A DNA stretch of 64,000 nt from Eubacterium nodatum ATCC 33099 (GTDB taxonomy: Bacteria; Bacillota; Clostridia; Peptostreptococcales; Anaerovoracaceae): assembly GCA_000510425.1 (NCBI GenBank), contig AZKM01000018.1:108843-172842 (forward strand), given 5' to 3'. A model generated the notes under the pieces. The model saw only the letters and a program-made list of their open reading frames with translations. It did no database searches and was not told where the DNA came from. This document shows, in pieces, positions 16,605 to 26,690 of this stretch (the first letter of the stretch is position 1; every line of letters starts with the position of its first letter). Both the position numbers and the translations under genes were made by a program.

Positions 16605-18047
16605 TTATTCTGAAAATGCTCTGACAGCTTCATACAGATTCTTCACACCAACAATCTTATTTGTGTCGATTTGGGAGATGCCCTTTGATGCTTTTGCATT
16701 TTTTACAGGCATAATTATTTTTTCATAGCCGAGCCGTATGGCTTCCGAGGCAATTTTTTCGGCAGAAGCAACTGACCTTAAATCTCCGGTCAGACCGACT
16801 TCTCCGATTGCCACAGTCCTCATTGGTGAAGTTTTTCCCCGCACGGAGGAATAAACGGCAAGTGCAACACCCAGATCCACGGAAGTACTGTCCGGTTTCA
16901 ATCCCCCTACAACATTTACATATACATCTTGATTCAAGAGATTAAGCCCCTGCTTTTTTTCAAGCACTGCTAAAATCATGGCAAGTCTTTGATTGTCTAT
17001 TCCCACAGCGGTTCTTCTGGCAAAGCCGATATTTGCAGGGGTTGCCAATGCCTGAATTTCTAAAAAGACAGGACGGCTTCCCTCGTAAACCGCAGTAATT
17101 ACCGAACCTTCTGTATTAACCTCTGTACTTTCCAGAAAGCTTCCCGAAAGATTTTCGATTTCAACAAGCCCCTCCTCTGCCATCTGAAACGCTCCGATTT
17201 CGCTGGTAGTTCCAAACCTGTTTTTAAAAGACCTCAGAATCCTTATTTCATGGTCACGCTCACCGGAAAAATTAAGTACGCAGTCTACCAGATGCTCCAC
17301 AATTTTGGGACCTGCAAGTTCCCCGCTTTTTGTAACATGGGCTACGATGAAGATTGGAATATTTTCACTTTTTCCTATCTGCATCAACATATTCCCGCAG
17401 GCTCTCACCTGAGATACACTTCCCGGTGCAGAATCCAGTTCCTGTGTGTACATTGTTTGTACCGAATCTATAATCAGAAAAATCGGTTTTACAGTCTCAC
17501 ACACCGTCATGATATTTTCCATATTGGTTTCAGCAAGTACGAAGAGATTCTCGCTAATACTTCCTCCGGATTCGCTGACAGGTTTACCACCGGAGTCAGC
17601 CGTACCGCAGACTCTGTCTGCTCTCATTTTAATCTGTTCTTCCGATTCTTCACCTGATACATACAGAACCGGTCCGTATTTCCTTGCCATATTCTCAGCT
17701 ACTTGAATTATAAGAGTGGACTTTCCTATTCCGGGCTCTCCTGAAATCAGCGTTAGAGAACCCTTTACCATACCATTTCCAAGCACTCTATTCAGCTCCC
17801 CAATTCCCGTATCCAATCGTTTTCTGTCTGCGGAACCTATATTCTTAAGCTGTGACGGCTTTGCCGCTTTATTGGTGTTTTGAGTGGAAACAGCACTGCC
17901 CCTTCTTCTCCCATCATTTTGTGCTATCTCCACTACTTTTTCCTCTATCATGGAGCCCCAAGCTCCACATATACACTGACCAAGCCATTTTGGACTTTCA
18001 TATCCACATTCTTGACATACAAATACCGTTTTTGCTTTTTTTGCCAT
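16605..18047 (-). CDS. radA: DNA repair protein RadA (Sms)
   Basis: RecA-like helicase that helps branch migration during recombination and repair. 480 residues: N-terminal zinc finger (Cys11, 14, 25, 27 in 'CQECGYESPKWLGQCICGAW'), Walker A 'GEPGIGKST' at 103-111, the family motif 'KNRFG', and a C-terminal Lon-like domain ('VNVVGGLKPDSTSVDLGVAL'). A linker of about 25 extra residues after the zinc finger makes it slightly longer than usual. It lies downstream of the EF-G-like gene. Confidence 0.97.
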   Translation of the reverse strand: MAKKAKTVFVCQECGYESPKWLGQCICGAWGSMIEEKVVEIAQNDGRRRGSAVSTQNTNKAAKPSQLKNIGSADRKRLDTGIGELNRVLGNGMVKGSLTLISGEPGIGKSTLIIQVAENMARKYGPVLYVSGEESEEQIKMRADRVCGTADSGGKPVSESGGSISENLFVLAETNMENIMTVCETVKPIFLIIDSVQTMYTQELDSAPGSVSQVRACGNMLMQIGKSENIPIFIVAHVTKSGELAGPKIVEHLVDCVLNFSGERDHEIRILRSFKNRFGTTSEIGAFQMAEEGLVEIENLSGSFLESTEVNTEGSVITAVYEGSRPVFLEIQALATPANIGFARRTAVGIDNQRLAMILAVLEKKQGLNLLNQDVYVNVVGGLKPDSTSVDLGVALAVYSSVRGKTSPMRTVAIGEVGLTGDLRSVASAEKIASEAIRLGYEKIIMPVKNAKASKGISQIDTNKIVGVKNLYEAVRAFSE

Positions 18048-18074
18048 AATCTCCCTTTACTGTCAAAGCTATTT

Positions 18075-20030
18075 TTATTCCCTTGGCTGATGCTCTTCAA
18101 TAATTTTGTCCGCCATGGCTTTAGGAACTTCCTGATACCTCTCGAATTTCATTTCAAAGGTTCCCCGTCCCTGTGTCATAGAGCGAAGCCCTAAGGCATA
18201 ATCAAAGAGCTCTGCCTGTGGAGCCTCTGCAAGAAGTTTTTGCTCTCCTGACTGCTGAGGTTCCATTCCCAGGATTTTGCCTCTGCGTTTATTCATATCT
18301 CCCATTACATCGCCCATGTATTCATCCGGAACATAGATTTCCATGTGCATGATCGGTTCCAACAGACAAGGATTGGCTTCCGCAATGCCTTTTCTGAATG
18401 CAAGCCCTGCAGCAAGTTTGAAAGAGACTTCATTTGAGTCAACATCATGGTATGATCCGTCATAGAGCACAGCCTTTACATTTACACATTTGCATCCTGC
18501 CAGAGGTCCTTTATCCATACATTCCAAAAGTCCCTTTTCCACTGCAGGAACATAGTTTTTAGGAACCGAACCGCCAAAGAGTTCCTCACTGAATTCCAGA
18601 CCGGGCTCACTTGACGGTGAAAATCTTATGTGAACATCGCCGTACTGCCCTGCTCCACCTGACTGCTTCTTGTGTTTTCCCTGTACATCGGAAGTTCCCT
18701 TGATTGTTTCCCTATACGCAATCTTCTGCGGAACAGTCTTAACATTAACTCCGAATCTGTCTTTCAGCTTAGCCATAATAATGCTCAACTGCATATCACC
18801 CTGACCTCCAAGAAGAGTCTGATGTGTTTCCGCATTTCTTTCTACTACAAAGGAAGGATCTTCTTCCCTGAGCTTCGCAAGTCCTGTTCCCATCTTTTCT
18901 TCGTCTCCCTTGTCCTCTGCCTCTATGGCAATATAATAGGTCGGAGACGGATAATCAAGGGGCAAATACCTGATTACATCACTCTTATCGCAAAGAGTAT
19001 CCCCTGACTGAGTGTACTGGAGCTTTGCAACAGCTACAATATCTCCTGCTTCCGCATAGTTAAGTTCCGTCTGATTTTTACCTCTGAGGAAAAACAGTTT
19101 TCCCAGTTTTTCGGATTTCCCTACTCTCTCGTTATAAACTTCTGTTCCCGAATTCATCTTTCCGGTAACAACCTTCATTATAGAAATTTTGCCCACAAAC
19201 GGGTCTACGATAGTTTTAAAGACAAATGCCGACATAGGTGCATCAGTTACGCACATTCTCTCAACAGGCTCGTTGGCGTTGTTAAAACCCTTGTAGGCTC
19301 CATGCTGAAGTGGTGTAGGAACATAAGTCAAAAGAACATCCAAAAGTCCCGCAACACCGTGACCCAGTTCAAAAGCCGATGAGCAAACCGGTACTATAAC
19401 TCCCTCTGAAATTCCTTTAACTAATCCTTTTTTGATTTCTTCATCGGTAAATTCTTCACCCTCAAAGTATTTTTCCATAAGTTCATCATCAGCCGATGCA
19501 ATTGCCTCTTTCAATTCTTCGTCAATGTCTGCGGAAAGAGGCCATGAAAGAGGAATTAAAGTTTCACCAAACTTATCTTTTAACTCCTCGAAGGTCTTAT
19601 AAAAATCAAATTCGTCCTTGTCTCTCTTGGTAATTACGATAAAACGAGGTGTGGAATATCTCTCGCATGCCTTCCACGCAGCTTCTGTTCCAACCTGAAT
19701 CCCAGCTCCCGCATCAACCATGATTACAGCAGCCTCCGAAGCTCTAAGTGCCGCATTAACCTCTCCCACAAAGTCAAAATAACCCGGAGTATCAATGAAG
19801 TTAATCTTACTATCCTTCCATTCTATCGGTACAACTGAAGTGTTAATGGAAAATCCCTTTTCTATCTCCATCTTATCATAGTCAGATACGGTATTTCCTG
19901 CATCAATCTTTCCGAGCTTGTTGATAACCCCTGTTTCCAAAAGTGCAGCCTCAAGAAATGTGGTTTTCCCACAACCGCCATGACCTAATAAAGCAACATT
20001 TCTAATAGTTTCACTTGTGTAGCCTTTCAT
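18075..20030 (-). CDS. EF-G-like translation GTPase
   Basis: 651 residues from the ATG at 20030, which has GGAGGAAC upstream; the open frame extends further back to 20144 but without a ribosome site. G domain motifs are present: P-loop 'GHGGCGKTT', 'DTPGYFDFVGEV' and the G4 motif as 'TKRDKDE' rather than NKCD. Domains II to V follow ('GGQGDMQLSII', 'GAGQYGDVHIRF', 'PIMHMEIYVPDEYMGDVMGDMNKRRG'). This is the shorter EF-G paralogue common in Firmicutes, not the main fusA, which normally sits with rpsL/rpsG/tuf. Its precise role (recycling, stress translation) is not clear from sequence. Confidence 0.9.
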   Translation of the reverse strand: MKGYTSETIRNVALLGHGGCGKTTFLEAALLETGVINKLGKIDAGNTVSDYDKMEIEKGFSINTSVVPIEWKDSKINFIDTPGYFDFVGEVNAALRASEAAVIMVDAGAGIQVGTEAAWKACERYSTPRFIVITKRDKDEFDFYKTFEELKDKFGETLIPLSWPLSADIDEELKEAIASADDELMEKYFEGEEFTDEEIKKGLVKGISEGVIVPVCSSAFELGHGVAGLLDVLLTYVPTPLQHGAYKGFNNANEPVERMCVTDAPMSAFVFKTIVDPFVGKISIMKVVTGKMNSGTEVYNERVGKSEKLGKLFFLRGKNQTELNYAEAGDIVAVAKLQYTQSGDTLCDKSDVIRYLPLDYPSPTYYIAIEAEDKGDEEKMGTGLAKLREEDPSFVVERNAETHQTLLGGQGDMQLSIIMAKLKDRFGVNVKTVPQKIAYRETIKGTSDVQGKHKKQSGGAGQYGDVHIRFSPSSEPGLEFSEELFGGSVPKNYVPAVEKGLLECMDKGPLAGCKCVNVKAVLYDGSYHDVDSNEVSFKLAAGLAFRKGIAEANPCLLEPIMHMEIYVPDEYMGDVMGDMNKRRGKILGMEPQQSGEQKLLAEAPQAELFDYALGLRSMTQGRGTFEMKFERYQEVPKAMADKIIEEHQPRE

Positions 20031-20127
20031 ACTAGAGTTCCTCCTGTTCTCTTGTAAAGTTACAGTTCTACAACCGTTTTTTAGTCGCGATAATTCATCA
20101 CTCAATATTGAGAATATTTTAACACAG

Positions 20128-20150
20128 AAGCCGTTGCTATGCAACGGCTT
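20128..20150. terminator. GC-rich hairpin between thiC and the EF-G-like gene
   Basis: Ten-base stem AAGCCGTTGC / GCAACGGCTT with a three-base loop. It may end the thiC transcript, though the downstream minus-strand sequence is only weakly T-rich. Confidence 0.5.
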
Positions 20151-20213
20151 TATATGTTTTATTCATGGCTAAGATTCTTTATAAATCATTAAAAAATCAG
20201 GAGGATTTAACTG

Positions 20214-20256
20214 TTGGTACTGTTCGATAAGTCCGCTGGCGTTCTAGTGAACAGCA
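20214..20256. repeat. Inverted repeat downstream of thiC
   Basis: Arms GTACTGTTC and its near complement GAACAGCAC flank a spacer of about 25 bases in the gap between thiC and the EF-G-like gene. No U-run follows. It may be an mRNA-end structure or nothing; no known element is recognised. Confidence 0.35.
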
Positions 20257-20289
20257 CTATTTATTTTAAGTATTTTATATAACCGCAGT

Positions 20290-21603
20290 CTACAAAATAT
20301 CAATGACTTCTCCTGCCAAAGCCTTATTCATACTTCTTACCGCACAGAATTTGCCACACATGCTGCAGGTATCTGCGTGATCCTCTTCCGGCTTTCTGCT
20401 TTTTCTTATAATCTTTGCGGCTTCAGGATCCAGTGCTTCAAGCCATTGCGAATCCCAGTCCAGATTTTTTCTGGCATAAGCCATTCTGTCATCTCTTTCC
20501 CTTGCTCCTGAAACACCCTTTGCAATATCTGCTGCATGGGCTGCAATCTTGCTTGCGATAATGCCTTGGTGAACATCATCAACATTGGGCAAAGCAAGAT
20601 GCTCTGCCGGTGTAACATAGCATAAAAAGGCTGCCCCATGCCATGCAGCAACGGCACCGCCTATTGCCCCTGTAATGTGATCATATCCCGGGGCAATATC
20701 TGTTACCAAAGGTCCTAAAACATAGAACGGCGCACCCTTACAGATGGTTTCCTGTACCTTCATATTAGCCTCAATCTGGTCAAGAGGAACATGCCCCGGT
20801 CCTTCAACCATGACCTGAACATTTTTTTCCCATGCTCTCTCGGTAAGCTCCCCAAGCCTTATGAGCTCTTCAATCTGACATCCGTCAGTAGCATCAGCCA
20901 AACAGCCCGGTCTGCAGGCGTCCCCAAGGCTTATTGTGACATCATTCTTTCTGCAAATCTCTAAGATTTCGTCATAATATTCGTAAAAAGGATTTTCTTC
21001 GCCGGTCATTGACATCCATGCAAACACAAGACTCCCACCTCTACTGACGATATTCATCATCCTTCCTCCATTTCTGATCTGTTCAATGGTCTTTCTTGTG
21101 ATTCCGCAGTGCAAGGTGACGAAATCCACTCCGTTTTCTGCATGAAGTCTTATAACATCTATAAAGTCCTTTGCAGACAAGGTTACCAAATCTCTCTTAT
21201 AGTGAATTACAGAATCATAAATAGGAACTGTTCCAATCATTGCAGGACATTCCTCACATAGTTTTTTTCTGAAGGGCTCAGTGTTCCCATGACTTGATAA
21301 ATCCATAATTGACTCTGCACCGAGAGAAACTGCCCGCATAACCTTTTCCATCTCCAAATCATAGTCTTTGCAATCTCTACTGACGCCTAAATTTACATTT
21401 ATTTTGGTTCTGAGCATTCTCCCGATGCCGTTAGGCGACAGTGCACCGTGATGAATGTTGGCTGGAATTACCATTTTACCTGAAGCAAGCAGCGGCAGTA
21501 ATTCTTTAACAGAACGATTTTCCTTCGCTGCAACAATTTCCAGTTCAGGTGTAACTATACCCTTTCCGGCAGCTTCCATCTGAGTGTAATATCGTTTTTT
21601 CAT
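20290..21603 (-). CDS. thiC: Phosphomethylpyrimidine synthase ThiC
   Basis: Radical-SAM enzyme that rearranges aminoimidazole ribotide to the pyrimidine part of thiamine. 437 residues, the short form without the N-terminal extension. The C-terminal iron-sulfur motif 'CSMCGKFC' (CxxCxxxxC) is intact, and 'IPANIHHGALSPNGIG', 'HCGITRK' and 'EGPGHVPLDQI' match the family. No other thi gene is adjacent. Its transcript carries a TPP riboswitch with a terminator, so it is switched off when thiamine pyrophosphate is plentiful. Confidence 0.97.
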   Translation of the reverse strand: MKKRYYTQMEAAGKGIVTPELEIVAAKENRSVKELLPLLASGKMVIPANIHHGALSPNGIGRMLRTKINVNLGVSRDCKDYDLEMEKVMRAVSLGAESIMDLSSHGNTEPFRKKLCEECPAMIGTVPIYDSVIHYKRDLVTLSAKDFIDVIRLHAENGVDFVTLHCGITRKTIEQIRNGGRMMNIVSRGGSLVFAWMSMTGEENPFYEYYDEILEICRKNDVTISLGDACRPGCLADATDGCQIEELIRLGELTERAWEKNVQVMVEGPGHVPLDQIEANMKVQETICKGAPFYVLGPLVTDIAPGYDHITGAIGGAVAAWHGAAFLCYVTPAEHLALPNVDDVHQGIIASKIAAHAADIAKGVSGARERDDRMAYARKNLDWDSQWLEALDPEAAKIIRKSRKPEEDHADTCSMCGKFCAVRSMNKALAGEVIDIL

Positions 21604-21760
21604 GACAACCTCTTTTCTACAAAGTTAAAATTAAATAGCTATACTAATCAAGTTGTTTCTCAATAAAGACATTATCTTTACTAATTTCCTTCTACAAACT
21701 TGAAATCAAAAAATTATAATATAATTTTTTTACTGATGCGCTTTGAAAAAGACAATAAAA

Positions 21761-21791
21761 ATGCGGCATTACCCCTCCGGATAATCCGCAT
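21761..21791 (-). terminator. Terminator controlled by the TPP riboswitch
   Basis: Hairpin with arms ATGCGGcATTA and TAATcCGCAT; on the transcript it is followed by TTTTTATTG. It lies just downstream of the aptamer and upstream of thiC, so ligand binding likely ends transcription here. About 155 bases of leader follow before the thiC start. Confidence 0.8.
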
Positions 21792-21801
21792 AAATTCGTT
21801 T

Positions 21802-21890
21802 CCACATCCCTCCGTTGGCATTATCCAAATCAGGTTCAGGGTCGTAGTGCATTTCAGCATACCTCTCAGCAGTTTCGCTCCCCTTTTACT
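21802..21890 (-). promoter_or_regulatory. TPP riboswitch (THI element) upstream of thiC
   Basis: The minus strand carries the conserved THI-box blocks in order: GGGGAGC, then CTGAGAGG, then ACCCTGAACCTGAT, then TGGATAATGCCA and GGAGGGATG. These match the TPP aptamer consensus well. The remaining gap 21891-22058, towards asnS, should hold the promoter; the best -10 candidates (AATATAGT around 21888-21896) are not convincing. Confidence 0.93.
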
Positions 21891-22058
21891 ATATTTATTT
21901 CAATCATCTCTGTACTCAATCATCTATCCACTCTGAGTATATGTGCAAGCTTTGAGCCCTTCGGCAATAATTCAATATCCTCTTTCGTTAACAGCCCAAT
22001 ATATCATTACACCATTGAGTATTGCTTTACTCTGCTGTCTCTTATACAACAGTGCTCT

Positions 22059-23459
22059 CTAAAATTCCGCTGTTTTGGGAGTTCTCGGAAACGGCAATAC
22101 ATCTCTTATGTTGCTCATTCCTGTAATATACATGATGATTCGCTCAAACCCAAGACCGTATCCGGCGTGTTCCACGCCACCATACTTTCTAAGTTCCATG
22201 TACCACCAGTAATCCTCTTCATGCAAATCAAGTTCTGCCATCCTGCTGCGAAGTACATCAATTCGCTCTTCTCTTTGGGAACCGCCTACAATCTCACCGA
22301 CTCCCGGAACCAACATATCGCAGGCAGCAACAGTCTTTCCGTCATCGTTCAGTCGCATATAAAAAGCCTTGATGTCTTTAGGATAGTCTGTTACGAATAT
22401 AGGTTTTTTAAAAACTTTTTCCGTAAGATAGCGTTCATGTTCCGTCTGAAGGTCTATTCCCCATTCAACGGGATACTGGAACTTTTCTCCGCACCCCTGC
22501 AGAATCTCAACAGCCTTAGTATATGTAACTCGTTCAAAATCAGAGTTTACCACATGGTTTAACCTTTCTAATAAACCCTTGTCCACAAAGCTGTTAAAGA
22601 AATTCATTTCTTCGGGAGCCTTTTCCAAAACATAGCTTATAATATATTTCACCATGTCCTCTGCAAGGTTCATGTCATCTTCTAAATCGGCAAAAGCAAT
22701 TTCCGGCTCAATCATCCAGAATTCTGATGCATGTCTTGCTGTATTGGAATTTTCCGCTCTAAAAGTAGGTCCAAAGGTATAAATATCACGGAATGCCATA
22801 GCAAAGATTTCACCCTCAAGCTGTCCGCTAACAGTCAAATTACAGGCTTTTCCAAAGAAGTCCTTTGAAAAATCAACCTTTCCCTCATCAGTTTTAGGCG
22901 TATCACCCAAATCAAGTGTAGTAACCTGAAACATCTCTCCGGCGCCTTCTGCATCACTTCCTGTGATTATAGGGGTATGTACGTATACAAAACCTCTGTC
23001 CTGAAAAAATTTATGAATTGCATAGGCAACCAGCGAACGAACCTTAAATACTGCCTGAAAAGTATTCGCTCTGGGTCTTAAATGTGCAATTTCTCTGAGA
23101 AATTCCATGGAATGTCTTTTATTCTGCAGTGGATAATCGCTGTCAGAACCAGCCTCTATCCTGATTTCTACGGCGTGGATTTCAAACGGCTGTTTCGCAT
23201 TCGGAGTAAGTGTCAAGATACCTTTGACCATAACTCCCGCCGAAAGATTAGCTTTAGAAATTTCCTCAAAATTATCTATTTCATTTGCCTCATAAACAAC
23301 CTGCACGGGTTTAAAAAATGATCCGTCATTTATCGCAAGGAAGCCAAACTTGTTTGAATTTCTGTTTTGACGAACCCAGCCTCTGACAATAACCTCTTTA
23401 TCTGCATATTTCGAGGGATTCATATGCAGCGCCCTTAAATGAATATCCTTAATTTCCAT
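22059..23459 (-). CDS. asnS: Asparaginyl-tRNA synthetase
   Basis: Class II synthetase charging tRNA-Asn. 466 residues: N-terminal OB-fold anticodon domain ('[20 protein letters not shown]'), then motif 2 '[21 protein letters not shown]' region and motif 3 near the C-terminus ('[15 protein letters not shown]'). An AAGGAGAG site precedes the ATG. It starts 16 bases after the glnS stop, so the two synthetase genes form a unit. Confidence 0.97.
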   Translation of the reverse strand: MEIKDIHLRALHMNPSKYADKEVIVRGWVRQNRNSNKFGFLAINDGSFFKPVQVVYEANEIDNFEEISKANLSAGVMVKGILTLTPNAKQPFEIHAVEIRIEAGSDSDYPLQNKRHSMEFLREIAHLRPRANTFQAVFKVRSLVAYAIHKFFQDRGFVYVHTPIITGSDAEGAGEMFQVTTLDLGDTPKTDEGKVDFSKDFFGKACNLTVSGQLEGEIFAMAFRDIYTFGPTFRAENSNTARHASEFWMIEPEIAFADLEDDMNLAEDMVKYIISYVLEKAPEEMNFFNSFVDKGLLERLNHVVNSDFERVTYTKAVEILQGCGEKFQYPVEWGIDLQTEHERYLTEKVFKKPIFVTDYPKDIKAFYMRLNDDGKTVAACDMLVPGVGEIVGGSQREERIDVLRSRMAELDLHEEDYWWYMELRKYGGVEHAGYGLGFERIIMYITGMSNIRDVLPFPRTPKTAEF

Positions 23460-23475
23460 CTTCTCTCCTTGCTCT

Positions 23476-25122
23476 TTACTTCTTTGGTTTAAAAGAACTC
23501 TTTAAATCCACAATTCTGTTAAATACCTTTTCTTCATCGGTGGTCAGCTTACTGTCTGCGATATAATAACCGTGACGGAAAAACTGAAATCTTTCTCCGG
23601 GCTTAGCCTCTGCAATCATTGGCTCTGCGTAGCAAATCTTTTCTTCCGCCGAATTTGGATTCAGCACATTTTCACCCTCTTCATTTTCTATATACAAAGG
23701 ATTATAGTTGCGAACTTTGACAGGTACCGCAGTCTTTGCATCTACAAAGTGTATTGTACCCTTTACCTTGCGCCCTTCAAAGCCGCTTCCCGACCTTGTT
23801 TCCGGATCATAAGTACAGCGAAGCTCCGCAACACTGCCATCTTCATTCTTTATCACTTCGTTGCAGGTGATGAAATATGCCCCCTTGACTCTAACCTCAT
23901 TTCCCGGGAAAAGTCTAAAATATTTCTTAACGGGAACTTCCATAAAATCGGCTCCATCTATATATATTTCTCGAGAAAATGGAATTTCACGATTTCCCAT
24001 CTCCGGAACATTTCTGTTATTTTCCACAGTTATCATCTCTGTCTTATCTTCCGGATAGTTTGTTAAAACAACCTTGATAGGATCTTCTATTACATTTCTA
24101 TTCTCAACTTTTTTCTTAAGGTCTTCTCTTATGCAGAAATCCAACATTGCAGAGTCTATAGTGCTGTTGCTTTTCGCCACACCTATTTCCTCACAGAAAT
24201 TTCTAATGGATTCAGGTGTATAACCTCTTCTCCTCAGTCCTGCAATCGTTGGCATTCTCGGATCATCCCAGCCGTCAACAAGCCCTTCATCAACAAGGCT
24301 TTTCAAAAGTCTTTTGCTCATAACAGTATTGGTTAAATTCAACCTGGCAAATTCAATCTGCTTAGGCGGATTTTTCCAAAATCCGACATTTTCCAAAACC
24401 CACTCATACAGAGGTCTGTGATCTTCAAATTCCAGGGTACATATCGAATGGGTAATACCCTCAACAGCGTCTTCTATGGGATGTGCAAAGTCATACATAG
24501 GATATATGCACCATTTGTCTCCTGTATTGTGATGATTTATATGGGCAATTCTATAAATAATGGGGTCTCTCATATTGATATTAGGCGATGCCATATCAAT
24601 TTTTGCTCGCAAGACCTTCTCTCCATCTGCAAATTCCCCTGCTTTCATTCTTCTGAAAAGGTCGAGATTTTCCTCTATGCTCCGGTTTCTTGCGGGACTT
24701 TCCTTCCCCGGTGATTTTAGGGTTCCACGATACTCTCTGATTTCCTCAGGGGTCAAGTCGTCCACATAGGCGAGACCCTTATTTACAAGCTCCTCTGCGG
24801 CCTCATACATAGTGTCAAAATAGTCGGATGCCCAAAGCCTCTTTTCCCATGTGAACCCCAGCCATTTTACATCTTCTTCTATGGAATCTACATATTCCAC
24901 ATCCTCTTTTACAGGGTTGGTATCATCGTAACGCAAATTCGTCTTTCCGCCGTATTTCTGTGCAGTTGTAAAATTAAGACAGATTGACTTTGCATGACCG
25001 ATATGAAGGTAGCCGTTAGGCTCCGGCGGAAAGCGAGTGTAAACCTTATTCCCATACACCCCTTCTTCATTATCTTTATCTATAATCTGATGTATAAAAT
25101 TGGTGGATTTATTTTCGCTCAT
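23476..25122 (-). CDS. glnS: Glutaminyl-tRNA synthetase
   Basis: Class I synthetase charging tRNA-Gln directly. 548 residues; HIGH motif in '[12 protein letters not shown]', KMSKS equivalent 'VMSKR', and the C-terminal beta-barrel anticodon domain ('[19 protein letters not shown]'). Most Firmicutes make Gln-tRNA by amidation through GatCAB; a GlnRS, together with the adjacent AsnRS, means direct charging is possible here. Bacterial GlnRS is generally thought to derive from eukaryotic GluRS lineages by transfer. Confidence 0.97.
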   Translation of the reverse strand: MSENKSTNFIHQIIDKDNEEGVYGNKVYTRFPPEPNGYLHIGHAKSICLNFTTAQKYGGKTNLRYDDTNPVKEDVEYVDSIEEDVKWLGFTWEKRLWASDYFDTMYEAAEELVNKGLAYVDDLTPEEIREYRGTLKSPGKESPARNRSIEENLDLFRRMKAGEFADGEKVLRAKIDMASPNINMRDPIIYRIAHINHHNTGDKWCIYPMYDFAHPIEDAVEGITHSICTLEFEDHRPLYEWVLENVGFWKNPPKQIEFARLNLTNTVMSKRLLKSLVDEGLVDGWDDPRMPTIAGLRRRGYTPESIRNFCEEIGVAKSNSTIDSAMLDFCIREDLKKKVENRNVIEDPIKVVLTNYPEDKTEMITVENNRNVPEMGNREIPFSREIYIDGADFMEVPVKKYFRLFPGNEVRVKGAYFITCNEVIKNEDGSVAELRCTYDPETRSGSGFEGRKVKGTIHFVDAKTAVPVKVRNYNPLYIENEEGENVLNPNSAEEKICYAEPMIAEAKPGERFQFFRHGYYIADSKLTTDEEKVFNRIVDLKSSFKPKK

Positions 25123-25291
25123 CTATTTTCTCCCATTCAAACGCTATACTATTAAGTATTTTTCTTCTATAAACAATGTAAACAGCTATCGCAACCTCCA
25201 AAGACAGCATAAACATCACCTTGAAAAGTAAAAATAAATTCCTTCTTGAAAGCGGCAGTGACTTTCCTCTCGAAAACCACAATATTTCCAT
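25109..25291 (-). CDS. Possible small membrane protein
   Basis: 60 codons between the LCP gene and glnS, overlapping the start of glnS by 14 bases. Residues about 21-41 are hydrophobic ('[20 protein letters not shown]'), flanked by basic residues. There is no ribosome site before its ATG; it begins 12 bases after the LCP stop and could only be translated by coupling. No family recognised. It may be a chance frame. Confidence 0.35.
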   Translation of the reverse strand: MEILWFSRGKSLPLSRRNLFLLFKVMFMLSLEVAIAVYIVYRRKILNSIAFEWEKIDERK

Positions 25292-25303
25292 ACGGAAAAG
25301 TAT

Positions 25304-26539
25304 TTAATTATTTCCCGCAGAAACTCCCGTAGTATTGATGATCTCATCATTTATGCCTGACAAGGTAGCCGACGGCGTATAGTTTTTCTGCTCAAAAGCT
25401 TTCCTGTGAAGCCACCTTGCATTGTTATTAAGTGTAGTTGGAACTGCATACCAAACTCCGCCTATAATTCCTCCATAATAACTTTTAGGATAACTTATAC
25501 TCTTACCCATATCAAAGGTAGGCGTTCTCAAAAGTAATGTTGCAACCTGAAACTGCGTCATATTGGTTCTTACCTTTGGCATAACTTTCTTGGATAGTTC
25601 ACCGAATTTCCACGGAGATGTAGCAGATTTCTTAAGAACGCCCGCCATAACCTTCTTGTACCTGTTTGCTCTCCCCTTATCACCGCCTGAGTTCTTTCTT
25701 ATTCTGCAATAGGTTGTTGCCTGTACGCCGTCTATTGTCTGAACCCCTGTTTTCTTTATCTTTTTGTATGGACGACCGACATTTTCGCCGGTTTCCGGTC
25801 CCCAGTGATTCAAATCACCGATTTCATTAGATTTAACATCTACAGTGATTCCTCCCAGAGTGTCTATGGTGTCAGCAACGGTTTTCCAATTGAAAACCAC
25901 ATACTCCCTGATATTAAGGTCCAAACTTCTATTCAGTGCGGAAATGGTGTTCACACCTCCTCCGAAGGCGTGTGCATGGGTAAGCTTATCTAAAACCATG
26001 TCTCCCGAGGATCCCTTCATCTTCAGATAGGAATCCCTCATAACAGAAATCATTCTAATGTGACCATTTCTTTTTCTTATGCTTAAAATTATAATGGCAT
26101 CAGTTCTGCTGCCGTCATAACCTTCTCCCTTCCTTGCGTCTGAACCTAGGATTGCGATATTTCTATATCCGTCCAGATCTTTGTCCACCTGACTGTTGAT
26201 TGCAAAATTCTTCCCTGTAGTGTCAACTCTGTCAAGATTGGAAGTTATTGACAGCACATACGCAAAAATCGCAACAGCCAGCACTACTAAAATCAAAAGG
26301 ACATTTCTGACCATTTTTAGTTTATTTATGCGATAGTTCTTGCGTTTTGGCGGCTTATTTAAATGTGAATTTTCGGGTGCATCCGAACCTCTTCCAAATT
26401 TACCGCTTCTTTTCTTCAGTTTTCTTCTCTGTTCCCGTTCATATGCCTCTGCACGCCTGGCATATTCAGGATCTTCATACCGTCTGATTACCTCAGGACT
26501 GTACTTTTCATGTTCATAATCATGTGTTCTTTTGCTCAT
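25304..26539 (-). CDS. LytR-CpsA-Psr (LCP) family wall-polymer ligase
   Basis: Membrane-bound phosphotransferase of the family that attaches teichoic acids or capsule polymers to peptidoglycan. 411 residues from the ATG at 26539; the frame extends to an ATG at 26584 but a -10-like TATTAT lies inside that extension. A long basic cytoplasmic N-terminus (about 75 residues) is followed by one membrane segment ('VLLILVVLAVAIFAYVLSI') and the extracellular LCP domain ('IAILGSDARKGEGYDGSRTD', 'SVMRDSYLKM', 'YCRIRKNSGGDKGRANRYKKV'). The Arg and Asp residues that bind the pyrophosphate are present. Confidence 0.9.
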   Translation of the reverse strand: MSKRTHDYEHEKYSPEVIRRYEDPEYARRAEAYEREQRRKLKKRSGKFGRGSDAPENSHLNKPPKRKNYRINKLKMVRNVLLILVVLAVAIFAYVLSITSNLDRVDTTGKNFAINSQVDKDLDGYRNIAILGSDARKGEGYDGSRTDAIIILSIRKRNGHIRMISVMRDSYLKMKGSSGDMVLDKLTHAHAFGGGVNTISALNRSLDLNIREYVVFNWKTVADTIDTLGGITVDVKSNEIGDLNHWGPETGENVGRPYKKIKKTGVQTIDGVQATTYCRIRKNSGGDKGRANRYKKVMAGVLKKSATSPWKFGELSKKVMPKVRTNMTQFQVATLLLRTPTFDMGKSISYPKSYYGGIIGGVWYAVPTTLNNNARWLHRKAFEQKNYTPSATLSGINDEIINTTGVSAGNN

Positions 26540-26690
26540 TGCTTTATAATAACATCTTACAAATACAACTGCAAGTATTCCCATCCCATTAGGTACTGAA
26601 AAGTTAATTTCTGTACCGAAAATATTTGCAAATGCCCTTGCTGAATCCTATTATCAAGACTCATTGCTAAAAATTATTTATCCGATCTTA

